Part shown: piece by piece, positions 24,381 to 31,974 of the stretch
Layout: each line of letters opens with the position of its first letter
Position numbering within the stretch: position 1 is the first letter of the stretch
Source: an uncultured Muribaculaceae bacterium
Lineage (GTDB): Bacteria; Bacteroidota; Bacteroidia; Bacteroidales; Muribaculaceae
Assembly (NCBI GenBank): GCA_910585275.1
Contig: CAJUCW010000027.1
Location: forward strand, 1-53,415
Reading direction: 5' to 3'
Length of the DNA stretch: 53,415 nt
Notes under the pieces: model-generated
The model's database searches: none
Told to the model about the DNA's origin: nothing
The model's input: only the letters and a program-made list of their open reading frames with translations
Translations under genes and position numbers: made by a program

Positions 24381-24581
24381 ATGAGACAACTAATCTTTTT
24401 ATCCCACGTAAATGGAGAACCTCTTGCAGAAGAAGAAATTCTACTTGTAAGAGGAGGTATGAGCACCGGTATGGTGGGCCCGCAGGAAAAAAATGGCCAG
24501 TGTGAGTTGCCTACAAAATCCGAAAAATGTGAAAAATGTGACAAATGCGACAAATGCGATAAATGTTCGATTTGTTTTTAA
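24381..24581 (+). CDS. Putative RiPP precursor peptide with double-glycine leader and Cys-Asp-Lys repeats
   Basis: This 66-residue peptide has a leader (residues 1-26) ending LAEEEILLVRGG, the classic pattern cut by C39 peptidases after Gly-Gly. The predicted core (27-66) begins MSTGMVGPQEKNGQ and ends in a cysteine ladder, SEKCEKCDKCDKCDKCSICF, with seven cysteines at 41, 50, 53, 56, 59, 62 and 65, the last six exactly three residues apart. The gene lies directly before a radical SAM/SPASM enzyme, and a peptidase-containing ABC exporter is in the same cluster. The likely fate is radical-made thioether or other crosslinks on the cysteine repeat, then leader removal and export. A metal-binding peptide is an alternative reading. 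Chemistry and activity are unknown. Confidence 0.8.
   Translation: MRQLIFLSHVNGEPLAEEEILLVRGGMSTGMVGPQEKNGQCELPTKSEKCEKCDKCDKCDKCSICF
24522..24566 (+). repeat. Five 9-bp tandem repeats encoding the cysteine ladder
   Basis: Five consecutive 9-bp units: GAAAAATGT twice, GACAAATGC twice, GATAAATGT. Each encodes Glu/Asp-Lys-Cys. Such a repeat can gain or lose whole units by slippage and so change the number of cysteines without breaking the frame. Confidence 0.85.
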
Positions 24582-24589
24582 AGTTTTCT

Positions 24590-24631
24590 TAGTTTGTGGG
24601 TTGTAAATTGCTTTATACGACCCACAAACTA
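24590..24631 (+). terminator. Hairpin between precursor and maturase genes (attenuator or mRNA stabiliser)
   Basis: TAGTTTGTGGGT (24590-24601) and ACCCACAAACTA (24620-24631) form a perfect 12-bp stem with an 18-nt loop, followed by TTATTATTATTC. It lies 8 bp after the precursor stop and 32 bp before the maturase ATG. A partial terminator or 3' stabiliser here would give more precursor than enzyme, a common arrangement in RiPP operons. Confidence 0.65.
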
Positions 24632-24663
24632 TTATTATTATTCTAATTGCTATACTTCCAAAC

Positions 24664-25974
24664 ATGAAAATAAACAGCTATGCCTATCTCGTTAATTTTA
24701 ATGATAATCAATCAGTCATTTTTAATGGAATAAACAAAAGGTTCATCGTCATTGACAACAAAGCTCTTCCCTCATACGAAGCTATCTTGTCGAATCCGGA
24801 CACTTACATAGAATCACATCCAATTATAATAAATGAATTGAAACATATAGAAGTCTTAGTCGAAGATTCCTTTGATGGTCTTGAAATACTACGAAAAGAG
24901 AGAACAAATTTCATAAATTCATCAGTATATAAAACTTCAATAATCCCGACTTTTGAATGTAACTACAACTGTTGGTACTGCACTCAAAATCACATGCCTG
25001 CCATCATAGACGAAAAAAAAATGTGTCTGATAGTAAAGCACATAAAAAAATACCTTATTGAAAATAATATTAAAGAATATATATTGTCGTGGTTTGGCGG
25101 TGAACCGTTGACACAACCGGATATTATTGACCGGATGAGTCATGAGTTGCTTAATTTCTGTAATGAAAACAATATCGATTATAGTGCGGGAATCACCACT
25201 AACGGCGCCCTACTTGATGAAAATGCAATTTCAGTAATGAAACGTAATAAAATAAATTATTTCCAAATTGCAATAGATGGAGACAGGGCATCTCACGACA
25301 AAAATAAACATGACTCGGTAAACCCATCTTCATTTGACCTCGTCCTCGGCAATATCGTAAAGCTTGCAAAGGGTATCAAGGAAGCAAACATAACTTTACG
25401 CTTGAATTTTAAACCCGACATAATAGTAGATACTCACCTCGTAGATGAAATAAACTTTATCATTCCCTATGAATTAAGAAACAGGATGAGGGTTGATTTA
25501 CAAAGAATCTGGCAGATAGACGAACGAAAATATGACATAGACAAACTTGATGCCCTACAGAAGAAATTCGTCACCTCCGGGTATTCTCTTACTACAAACC
25601 ATGTTTTTTCAATGTGTTACGTCGATAAAATACATTATAACACAATATACTATAACGGTGGTGTGGAGAAATGCGATGAGAAATCCATGGATTCCCTGAG
25701 GGGATATATTAATGAAAACGGTGACATTACATGGATTGAGAAACCAAAATTCATGACATTCGATATTCTCGCAGACAATAGCCCATGTTCAAAATGCGTT
25801 TATTACCCATTATGCTACGGAAGTTGTCCGATAAAACGGGATGCCAGATTTGACAGTAACGGTAATTTTAAATGTGGATTAGAGGGAGATTATTCCAAAC
25901 TCGAACATAGGATAAAGGATTTCTGTCACCGTGTCATAAACAACAAACTCTCAAAACATTATTCTGATTTATGA
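24664..25974 (+). CDS. Radical SAM/SPASM peptide maturase
   Basis: This 436-residue enzyme is predicted to modify the adjacent precursor. The radical SAM cluster motif is C99, C103, C106 in FECNYNCWYCTQN. SWFGGEPL is the SAM-binding GGE-type motif. The C-terminal third is a SPASM-type domain for auxiliary iron-sulfur clusters, with cysteines in FSMCYVDK, GGVEKCDEK, SPCSKCVYYPLCYGSCP, FKCGLEG and KDFCHRV. The first ~90 residues could hold a leader-binding (RRE-like) domain, but I cannot confirm it. The gene is AT-rich, unlike the transporter downstream. Its stop overlaps the start of the outer-membrane protein gene (ATGA), so the two are coupled. Confidence 0.92.
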   Translation: MKINSYAYLVNFNDNQSVIFNGINKRFIVIDNKALPSYEAILSNPDTYIESHPIIINELKHIEVLVEDSFDGLEILRKERTNFINSSVYKTSIIPTFECNYNCWYCTQNHMPAIIDEKKMCLIVKHIKKYLIENNIKEYILSWFGGEPLTQPDIIDRMSHELLNFCNENNIDYSAGITTNGALLDENAISVMKRNKINYFQIAIDGDRASHDKNKHDSVNPSSFDLVLGNIVKLAKGIKEANITLRLNFKPDIIVDTHLVDEINFIIPYELRNRMRVDLQRIWQIDERKYDIDKLDALQKKFVTSGYSLTTNHVFSMCYVDKIHYNTIYYNGGVEKCDEKSMDSLRGYINENGDITWIEKPKFMTFDILADNSPCSKCVYYPLCYGSCPIKRDARFDSNGNFKCGLEGDYSKLEHRIKDFCHRVINNKLSKHYSDL

Positions 25975-28091
25975 GGTTCCTCACTTTGTTTCTTTTCTGG
26001 ACATGCCTTTACTTTGCGCCGAATGCCTCCGGGCTGAATATAGTTACGGATTCAATCGGTCAGCCATCGACCACACTTACCGACACCGTCCCGGATTTAG
26101 ACACCGTCAATCTGGACGGTGTCACCGTCACCGCCAATAGCAATTCTCGCGACGCCGTCAACGAAACTATAGTGATAACAAAAGAGATGCGCAAAGGCAC
26201 AAACAGTGCGATTTCCCTCCTCGGAAAAGTACCGGGAATAGTCCTCGACAGGATGGACGAATCAATTCGTATAGGGACAAACCTCGACGTACCCATCATT
26301 GTTGACGGAAAAGAAGTAAGCAAAGACTACGCCAAATCATTAAATCCCGACAGGGTGTATAAAGTGGAGATCCTACGCCATCCTGCCGGCAGATATGCCG
26401 AGTACCCTGTCGTGGTGAATCTCGTGCTCAAGACCACATACAAAGGCTTTGATGTCAACTTACAGACGAGGGAACTCGTTTCCCTCAGGAACAAACATTC
26501 CAACACCGACAAAGCTGAAGGCGGATTCAATTTTTCCAATCCGCACTGGAACGTTTACTCTCTAATAGGCTACACACACCGCGACTCTTACAAGGCGACC
26601 GCATATATAAGGGATGTCGAGGGAAAATACACGGAGGAAACCATTCCTGCGGATGAAAAGCATCCTAACGGAAGATACCTTGGCAATCAATGGTCGGCAT
26701 TTGCCGGGCTGGATTATAAGATAAACCATGACAATACCATTTCCATTCAAGGGAGTGCTATGACAAATCACGCATCATCACAGACGGAATACACCATGTC
26801 CAGACTATATGAAAGGGCGCAACAGCATTCCAGATATAAAACCGATGAATTCAGCGGGGGAATATTCTATAAAGGGGCCTTCGCCGATAAATTAAATGTC
26901 AATGTAGAAGGATTTTACGACTATTACCATATAAACGACAACTACAAATATTTCACCGGAGATGCCATGACAGAGAATTCTTTTCCTACAATGACTTCCG
27001 GGAACAAACATTTTGTCAGAGGGGATATAAACGCATCATATAAATTCACCGACAGGCTTTCCCTTTCGGTTGACGAAATGTTCTCCTTAAGAAAATATTC
27101 CCTCGACGATATGACATCGGCAAATGGAGACTACGTGTCAACCGAATATCGCAACCGGGCCGACATCAACCTCATGTGGAACCCTTTGACACGTTTCTCA
27201 ATAAACGGTGGGCTAACTTTACTGACCGTAAGAAACGAATACACTACCGAGGGGGCCCGAACAAATGTAACCCACCGTTCCCCCCTTCCGTATGCAAGGG
27301 CATTCTGGCAGTTCACAAAAAAAATGTCCGTCAGCGTAAACTATTTTTATGATATTTTTTATCCCAATCTCGACCTCCTTTCCCCCGTACGGCAAACTAT
27401 AGGCAAATCCATATATTCGGAAGGGAATCCGGCTCTCCGGGCAAAAGAAATACATTATATCGAAGCCGAACTGGCGTTTAAAAATTTCCTTAAATGCTCA
27501 TACCTCACCAGATTCGAAAGGCATGACATAACCCCTTGGTACTTCAAAGACGACAGCGATATTGTCACGACCTGGGTTAATTCCTCTAACAGATTCAGCC
27601 GCTTAGCTCTCGAAGCAAGCATGACTGTCGCCAGCAATCTGAGTTTTGACATACTCGGTTCATACTCATGGTACAGGCGCAGTGGATACAGCGATGTCCA
27701 AAGGCGCGGACGCACATGGTATCTTGAGACACAGTTCGCCTACTCAATAAAAAAAATCGGGACAGATGTAGTAGCCCGATATTTCCTCCGCCATGACAAA
27801 CTCCCCCTCCTACAGGGCATGCAATACGGTGAGGAGGAAAACCTTGCCATCGGAGCAGCCAAAACATTCTGGAACAATCGTATTTTTATAAACCTGATGA
27901 CAACAATCCCCGTCAACACAATTTCGAAGATTGGATGGACATCCATCCAGATTCCTGGATACCGATACACGGTTTATGAAAACGACAAGGTAAACCAAAC
28001 TGTACTGCTCCTTAACATCCGGTTTATGTTCGGCAACAAGAAATCGTCTTCGAGAAGAAATTCACTACAGGTCGAACAGGAAAGGGAATAG
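25971..28091 (+). CDS. TonB-dependent-receptor-like outer-membrane beta-barrel protein
   Basis: This 706-residue protein has a signal peptide (MRFLTLFLFWTCLYFAPNASG) and a short TonB-box-like stretch (DTVNLDGVTVTAN). A plug-like region follows (SLLGKVPGIVLDR, VPIIVDGKEV, VYKVEILRHPAGRYAEYPVVVNLVLK), then a long barrel of alternating aromatic strands, matching the outer membrane beta-barrel family of Bacteroidota. There is no N-terminal carboxypeptidase-like domain as in SusC. It is coupled to the maturase by an ATGA overlap and followed 6 bp later by the ABC exporter. In this setting it may let the mature peptide cross the outer membrane or take it back in; both are inference. Confidence 0.85.
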   Translation: MRFLTLFLFWTCLYFAPNASGLNIVTDSIGQPSTTLTDTVPDLDTVNLDGVTVTANSNSRDAVNETIVITKEMRKGTNSAISLLGKVPGIVLDRMDESIRIGTNLDVPIIVDGKEVSKDYAKSLNPDRVYKVEILRHPAGRYAEYPVVVNLVLKTTYKGFDVNLQTRELVSLRNKHSNTDKAEGGFNFSNPHWNVYSLIGYTHRDSYKATAYIRDVEGKYTEETIPADEKHPNGRYLGNQWSAFAGLDYKINHDNTISIQGSAMTNHASSQTEYTMSRLYERAQQHSRYKTDEFSGGIFYKGAFADKLNVNVEGFYDYYHINDNYKYFTGDAMTENSFPTMTSGNKHFVRGDINASYKFTDRLSLSVDEMFSLRKYSLDDMTSANGDYVSTEYRNRADINLMWNPLTRFSINGGLTLLTVRNEYTTEGARTNVTHRSPLPYARAFWQFTKKMSVSVNYFYDIFYPNLDLLSPVRQTIGKSIYSEGNPALRAKEIHYIEAELAFKNFLKCSYLTRFERHDITPWYFKDDSDIVTTWVNSSNRFSRLALEASMTVASNLSFDILGSYSWYRRSGYSDVQRRGRTWYLETQFAYSIKKIGTDVVARYFLRHDKLPLLQGMQYGEEENLAIGAAKTFWNNRIFINLMTTIPVNTISKIGWTSIQIPGYRYTVYENDKVNQTVLLLNIRFMFGNKKSSSRRNSLQVEQERE

Positions 28092-28097
28092 AGAACA

Positions 28098-30290
28098 ATG
28101 TCACGTTTCCGCTTCGTAAAACAAAAGGATGCGATGCAGTGCGGTGTCGCCGCCCTGTCAATGGTCTGTCGGCATTTCGGCAAGGATTATTCCCTGTCGT
28201 TCCTTTCCTCGATGTGTCATCCGACAACGGAAGGCGTGTCGCTCCTCGGCATATCCGACGCAGCAAAGGAAATAGGGCTTGAAACCGTTTCGGCGAGAGT
28301 GACCGCCGCTTCCCTCATGCAGTCTCCGCTTCCCTGCATCCTGCATTGGGACCAGAAACATTTCGTGGTGCTTTATGAAATCTCCGGAAATGGTAAACGC
28401 TTTCATGTCGCGGACCCCGCCAAGGGTCTGACATCATACAGTCACGACGAGTTTATATCCCATTGGGGAAGCATACACGACGGTACGGAACGGAAAGGGA
28501 TAGCCACGTTTTTCGAGAAGACACCGGATTTTGGCAAAACCGTCGAGGCCGGCGGTGGCGAACGGCGTTCCTTCCGTTTCCTGATGCGATACCTGCGCCA
28601 GTACCGCCGTTATTTCCTCCAGATTTTCCTCGGGCTGCTCCTCGGATGCCTCCTGCAGCTCGTGATGCCGTTTCTTACGCAGTCGATCGTGGATGTCGGC
28701 ATCCGCCACGAAGACATCGGCTTCATCTGGCTCGTGCTGCTCGGGGAGCTTATGATAGTGACGGGGCGCACCGCCACCGATTTCATTCGCCGGTGGCTCC
28801 TCCTCCACATATCCATGAGGATCAACATATCGCTCGTAAGCGACTTCTTCATAAAGCTGCTCAGGCTACCGATGTCGTTCTTCGACACCAAACTTACCGG
28901 CGACCTCCTGCAGCGCATGGGCGACCATTCGAGGGTGCAGTCGTTCCTGACGGGACAGGTGCTCGGGATTCTTTTCTCTGCCCTCAGCTTCTTTATCTTC
29001 GGGGCAGTACTCCTCGTTTACGACCCGCTCGTGTTCGCGGTATTCATTGCCGGAACATTGGCATACGGGGCGTGGATCGCCACTTTCCTCAACCGACGCA
29101 AGGTGCTCGACTACGAACTCTTCGAACGTCAGGCCGAAAACCAGAACCGCACATACCAGTTCATAACATCGATGCAGGAAATAAAGCTGCAGCAGTGCGA
29201 GCGGAGGCGAAGATGGGAGTGGGAGGACACCCAGGCCGACCTTTTTGCCGTGCAGATGAAATCGCTGAAACTCCAGCAGACGCAGGAGGCCGGCTCAATT
29301 TTCATAAACGAGGTGAAGAACATACTCATAACGGTGTTTGCCGCAACCGCCGTGATCAACGGGGAAATGACGCTCGGGGCCATGCTCGCCGTGCAATACA
29401 TCGTAGGGCAGCTGAACTCCCCCGTGGAGCAGTTCATGGGGTTCATATATTCGCTGCAGGACGTGCGCATCTCGCTCGAACGCATCAACGAGATACACGG
29501 AGGCCGTGACGAGGAGCCTGAAAGCGGGCTCCTGTGCAGTTTCCCCGGTGGAAAGGCCATCTCCCTGCGCGGCGTTTCTTTCAAATACGACCCACACGCA
29601 GCGGCCGACACCCTTTCCGACGTTTCCCTTGAAATCCCCGAAGGGAAGGTCACCGCAATCGTCGGGGCCTCGGGGAGCGGCAAAACAACACTCATAAAGC
29701 TGATGCTCGGCTATTATCCCCCCTATAAGGGTGAAATCAAGATTGCAGGGCATGACATTTCAGGCTACAGCCTCAGGTGGTGGCGACGCAGATGCGGGGT
29801 CGTCATGCAGGACGGCGTGATTTTCTCGGAGTCGATAGAGCGCAACATAGCCGTCGATGACGGACCGGTTGACCGCCCACGCCTTGAAGAGGCCGCACGC
29901 ATAGCTTGCATACACGACTTCGTGATGTCGCTGCCACTGCGCTACGACACCAAGATAGGACGCGACGGCGTCGGGCTGAGCCAGGGGCAGAGGCAGAGGG
30001 TGCTCATAGCGCGTGCCGTCTATCGCGACCCCGACTTCATTTTCCTCGACGAGGCCACGAACTCGCTCGATGCAAGGAACGAACGCGAAATCGTGGGGAA
30101 CCTCGACAAATTTTACAAAGGGCGCACTGTCGTGGTCGTGGCTCACAGGCTTTCCACCGTAAGGAACGCCGACAACATCGTGGTCATCGACGCGGGGAAA
30201 GTGGTGGAGACAGGCACCCACGACGCGCTTATAGCCTCACGCGGGGCATACTACAACCTCGTCAAGAACCAGCTCGAACTCGGGAGCTAA
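28098..30290 (+). CDS. Peptidase-containing ABC transporter (C39 leader peptidase and exporter)
   Basis: This 730-residue inner-membrane protein combines three modules. Residues 1-140 are a C39 peptidase: C15 in KDAMQCGVAALSM, histidine in WDQKHFVVLYE, aspartate in HVADPAKG. Residues about 160-430 are the six-helix membrane domain. Residues about 490-730 are the ATPase, with Walker A VGASGSGKTTLIK, signature GLSQGQRQRV, Walker B FIFLDEATNSLD and H-loop VVAHRLST. Family members cut double-glycine leaders and export the core, matching the VRGG leader at 24381. The gene is GC-rich, unlike the maturase gene. A 68-residue adaptor-like gene follows 12 bp later. Confidence 0.95.
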   Translation: MSRFRFVKQKDAMQCGVAALSMVCRHFGKDYSLSFLSSMCHPTTEGVSLLGISDAAKEIGLETVSARVTAASLMQSPLPCILHWDQKHFVVLYEISGNGKRFHVADPAKGLTSYSHDEFISHWGSIHDGTERKGIATFFEKTPDFGKTVEAGGGERRSFRFLMRYLRQYRRYFLQIFLGLLLGCLLQLVMPFLTQSIVDVGIRHEDIGFIWLVLLGELMIVTGRTATDFIRRWLLLHISMRINISLVSDFFIKLLRLPMSFFDTKLTGDLLQRMGDHSRVQSFLTGQVLGILFSALSFFIFGAVLLVYDPLVFAVFIAGTLAYGAWIATFLNRRKVLDYELFERQAENQNRTYQFITSMQEIKLQQCERRRRWEWEDTQADLFAVQMKSLKLQQTQEAGSIFINEVKNILITVFAATAVINGEMTLGAMLAVQYIVGQLNSPVEQFMGFIYSLQDVRISLERINEIHGGRDEEPESGLLCSFPGGKAISLRGVSFKYDPHAAADTLSDVSLEIPEGKVTAIVGASGSGKTTLIKLMLGYYPPYKGEIKIAGHDISGYSLRWWRRRCGVVMQDGVIFSESIERNIAVDDGPVDRPRLEEAARIACIHDFVMSLPLRYDTKIGRDGVGLSQGQRQRVLIARAVYRDPDFIFLDEATNSLDARNEREIVGNLDKFYKGRTVVVVAHRLSTVRNADNIVVIDAGKVVETGTHDALIASRGAYYNLVKNQLELGS

Positions 30291-30302
30291 ACAAAAACCG
30301 CT

Positions 30303-30509
30303 ATGGAAAAAGAAGAAATACACGACTTGTCTCTGGAGGAACGGAGCCCAAAAGTTCGCGCATTGTTGAGTGAAATCCCCCCTTCGCTTGTAAGATGGGG
30401 CATAGCCATAATAGTGATAATTTTCGCCGCACTCGCCGCCGCACTCCTTCTCATACCTTATCCCCACTCAGGCGGGGAATCCATCCTCCTCCACCTCATC
30501 TCGCAATAA
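30303..30509 (+). CDS. 68-residue protein resembling only the N-terminus of an HlyD-type adaptor
   Basis: The protein has an acidic start (MEKEEIHDLSLEERSPKVRALLSEIPPSLVRWG), one transmembrane helix (IAIIVIIFAALAAALLLIPY) and a short tail ending in a stop. In Bacteroidota, peptide exporters are normally followed by an HlyD-type membrane-fusion protein whose N-terminus looks just like this (charged segment, PPxxxRWG, helix, then YPD). Here the periplasmic hairpin and barrel domains are absent, and the following DNA is repeat-like spacer. It is either a truncated remnant or a stand-alone small partner of the ABC exporter. It lies 12 bp after the exporter gene. Confidence 0.75.
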   Translation: MEKEEIHDLSLEERSPKVRALLSEIPPSLVRWGIAIIVIIFAALAAALLLIPYPHSGGESILLHLISQ

Positions 30510-30567
30510 AGACCGCCGGCACATACAGGAATGTCATTGCACGATTACCCACACATTCCACACTGCC

Positions 30568-30584
30568 ACGTGCCAAAGGCACGT
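30568..30584. repeat. Short hairpin repeat in the convergent spacer
   Basis: ACGTGCC AAA GGCACGT, followed by CCCTAC. A GTGCC/GGCAC motif of this kind is widespread between genes in gut Bacteroidales as far as I recall. It may end the peptide operon, although no T run follows. Confidence 0.5.
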
Positions 30585-30610
30585 CCCTACATGAAGAAGA
30601 GTTGCTTTTT

Positions 30611-30644
30611 CTCCTGTTTCTCCCGTGCTACTGTCAATAAAATC
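30611..30644 (+). repeat. Dispersed repeat, single-arm copy 3
   Basis: CTCCTGTTTCTCCCGTGCTA and the following CTGTCAATAAAA match the left arm and loop of the repeats at 20869 and 20969, about 9.7 kb away. No matching right arm is present. It lies at the 3' end of the transporter gene on the minus strand. Confidence 0.6.
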
Positions 30645-31847
30645 TTATTTTCGGCGGGAGGCGAGGGAGGCGTAGAGGAGCACGAAGCAGTAGCCGATGC
30701 AGGGGACGATGAAGGAGGCCGACATCGTTGCGGCGTCAGCCACCATGCCCATCAGCAACGTGCCGACGGCACCACCTAAGGGAGTCATCATCAGAAGCGA
30801 CGAGGCGAGCTTCGTGGAGTCGCCGAGACCTCTGACGGATATGGCGAATATCGTCGGGAACATTATCGCCTCGAAGGCATAGCAGGAGAACAAGCCGATT
30901 TTGGAAAGGAGTCCTAAGTTGCAGGTCACAAGGAAGGAACCTAAAACGGTCATCACCGCGCAAACCAAAAGCACCTTCTCCGCAGCCACACGGCTCATCA
31001 CGGCGCTTCCTATCACCCTGGCACACATGAACAGGCCCAACCCTCCGATGGAAAGCACCACCGCCGCCGTGCGTGCGTCGAGCCAACCGTCATGCGTCAC
31101 ATAATTTATGAAAAGACTGTTGATGGATATTTCCGAAATCTCATAGAAAAACAACGCCACGACGCCCATCATGAAATGACGGTTGCGAAAAAGCGAGGCA
31201 AGGGTCGCGCCCGTCTTGCTTTCGGGCATCGTAGAGTCGCCTCCGATTTCCGGCAACTTCACCCGGCAGAAAAGCAACGCCACGAGAACCACCGCCACGC
31301 CCATCACCGTGTAAGGCAAAGAAAGGTTGCTCTCCCCGCTTTCCGTGAAGATGAGCGGGGCCACAAGACCCGGAGCGAGTATGCATCCCAGTCCGTTGAA
31401 CGACTGCGCAAGGTTCAGGCGGCTCGCACCGGTGGAGCGGTCGCCGAGTTCAGTCACATAAGGGTTGGCGGCGGTTTCAAGCACCACAAGTCCGCACCCT
31501 ATGATGAAAAGGGCTATGAGGTAAAAATTGAACGACCCCGTGGCTTCGCACGGCAGGAAAAGGAACGCACCGAGGGCAAACAGCAGAAGTCCGAGCACCA
31601 CCCCCTTGCGATAGCCGAAACGGGTAAGGAAAAGCCCCGCAGGAATAGCCATGAGGAAATAGCCGATATAAGTGGTGGCCTGCACCATCGACGACCTCGC
31701 GATGGTGATATCCATCGTTTCCTGAAAATGCTTGTTGAGAACATCGAGGATGGAACGTGCGAATCCCCAGATGAAGAAGAGAGAGGTGACGAGAATGAAA
31801 GGCACCAGATATTGCCTGGCAACCAACGACGACTTTTCCTTTGTCAT
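30645..31847 (-). CDS. MFS sugar transporter, FucP-like
   Basis: This 400-residue inner-membrane protein has about 12 transmembrane helices and features of the FucP-type sugar:proton symporters. Examples are FIWGFARSILDVLNKHFQ in the first helix region and the diagnostic VLETAANPYVTELGD followed by RLNLAQSFNGLG. It likely takes up a monosaccharide or short oligosaccharide; arabinose from the adjacent arabinan locus is a reasonable guess. It lies downstream of the periplasmic GH43 gene on the same strand. It has its own promoter embedded in a 9-bp palindrome at 31928-31961. Confidence 0.88.
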   Translation of the reverse strand: MTKEKSSLVARQYLVPFILVTSLFFIWGFARSILDVLNKHFQETMDITIARSSMVQATTYIGYFLMAIPAGLFLTRFGYRKGVVLGLLLFALGAFLFLPCEATGSFNFYLIALFIIGCGLVVLETAANPYVTELGDRSTGASRLNLAQSFNGLGCILAPGLVAPLIFTESGESNLSLPYTVMGVAVVLVALLFCRVKLPEIGGDSTMPESKTGATLASLFRNRHFMMGVVALFFYEISEISINSLFINYVTHDGWLDARTAAVVLSIGGLGLFMCARVIGSAVMSRVAAEKVLLVCAVMTVLGSFLVTCNLGLLSKIGLFSCYAFEAIMFPTIFAISVRGLGDSTKLASSLLMMTPLGGAVGTLLMGMVADAATMSASFIVPCIGYCFVLLYASLASRRK

Positions 31848-31927
31848 GATATAGGTTAGTGAAACCGACGCGCCTTACACGCCGCTTTATGTTATGTTTG
31901 TTATTGAGCCATCGCGCCCGCAAAAGC

Positions 31928-31971
31928 CCGATGGTTCTGCAAAAGTAATCAAAACCATCGGTTTTCGCAAA
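31928..31971 (-). promoter_or_regulatory. Transporter promoter inside a perfect palindrome
   Basis: The minus strand reads TTTG (31971-31968), a 20-bp gap, then TACTTTTG (31947-31940). A perfect 9-bp inverted repeat, CCGATGGTT (31928-31936) and AACCATCGG (31953-31961), brackets the -7 box. This is the geometry of a repressor operator. Confidence 0.65.
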
Positions 31972-31974
31972 TCG

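Noticed and set aside
30510..30644. Continuation of the HlyD-type adaptor in another frame
   Set aside because: The following DNA is hairpin and dispersed-repeat spacer; I found no frame reading like the periplasmic domain of an adaptor.
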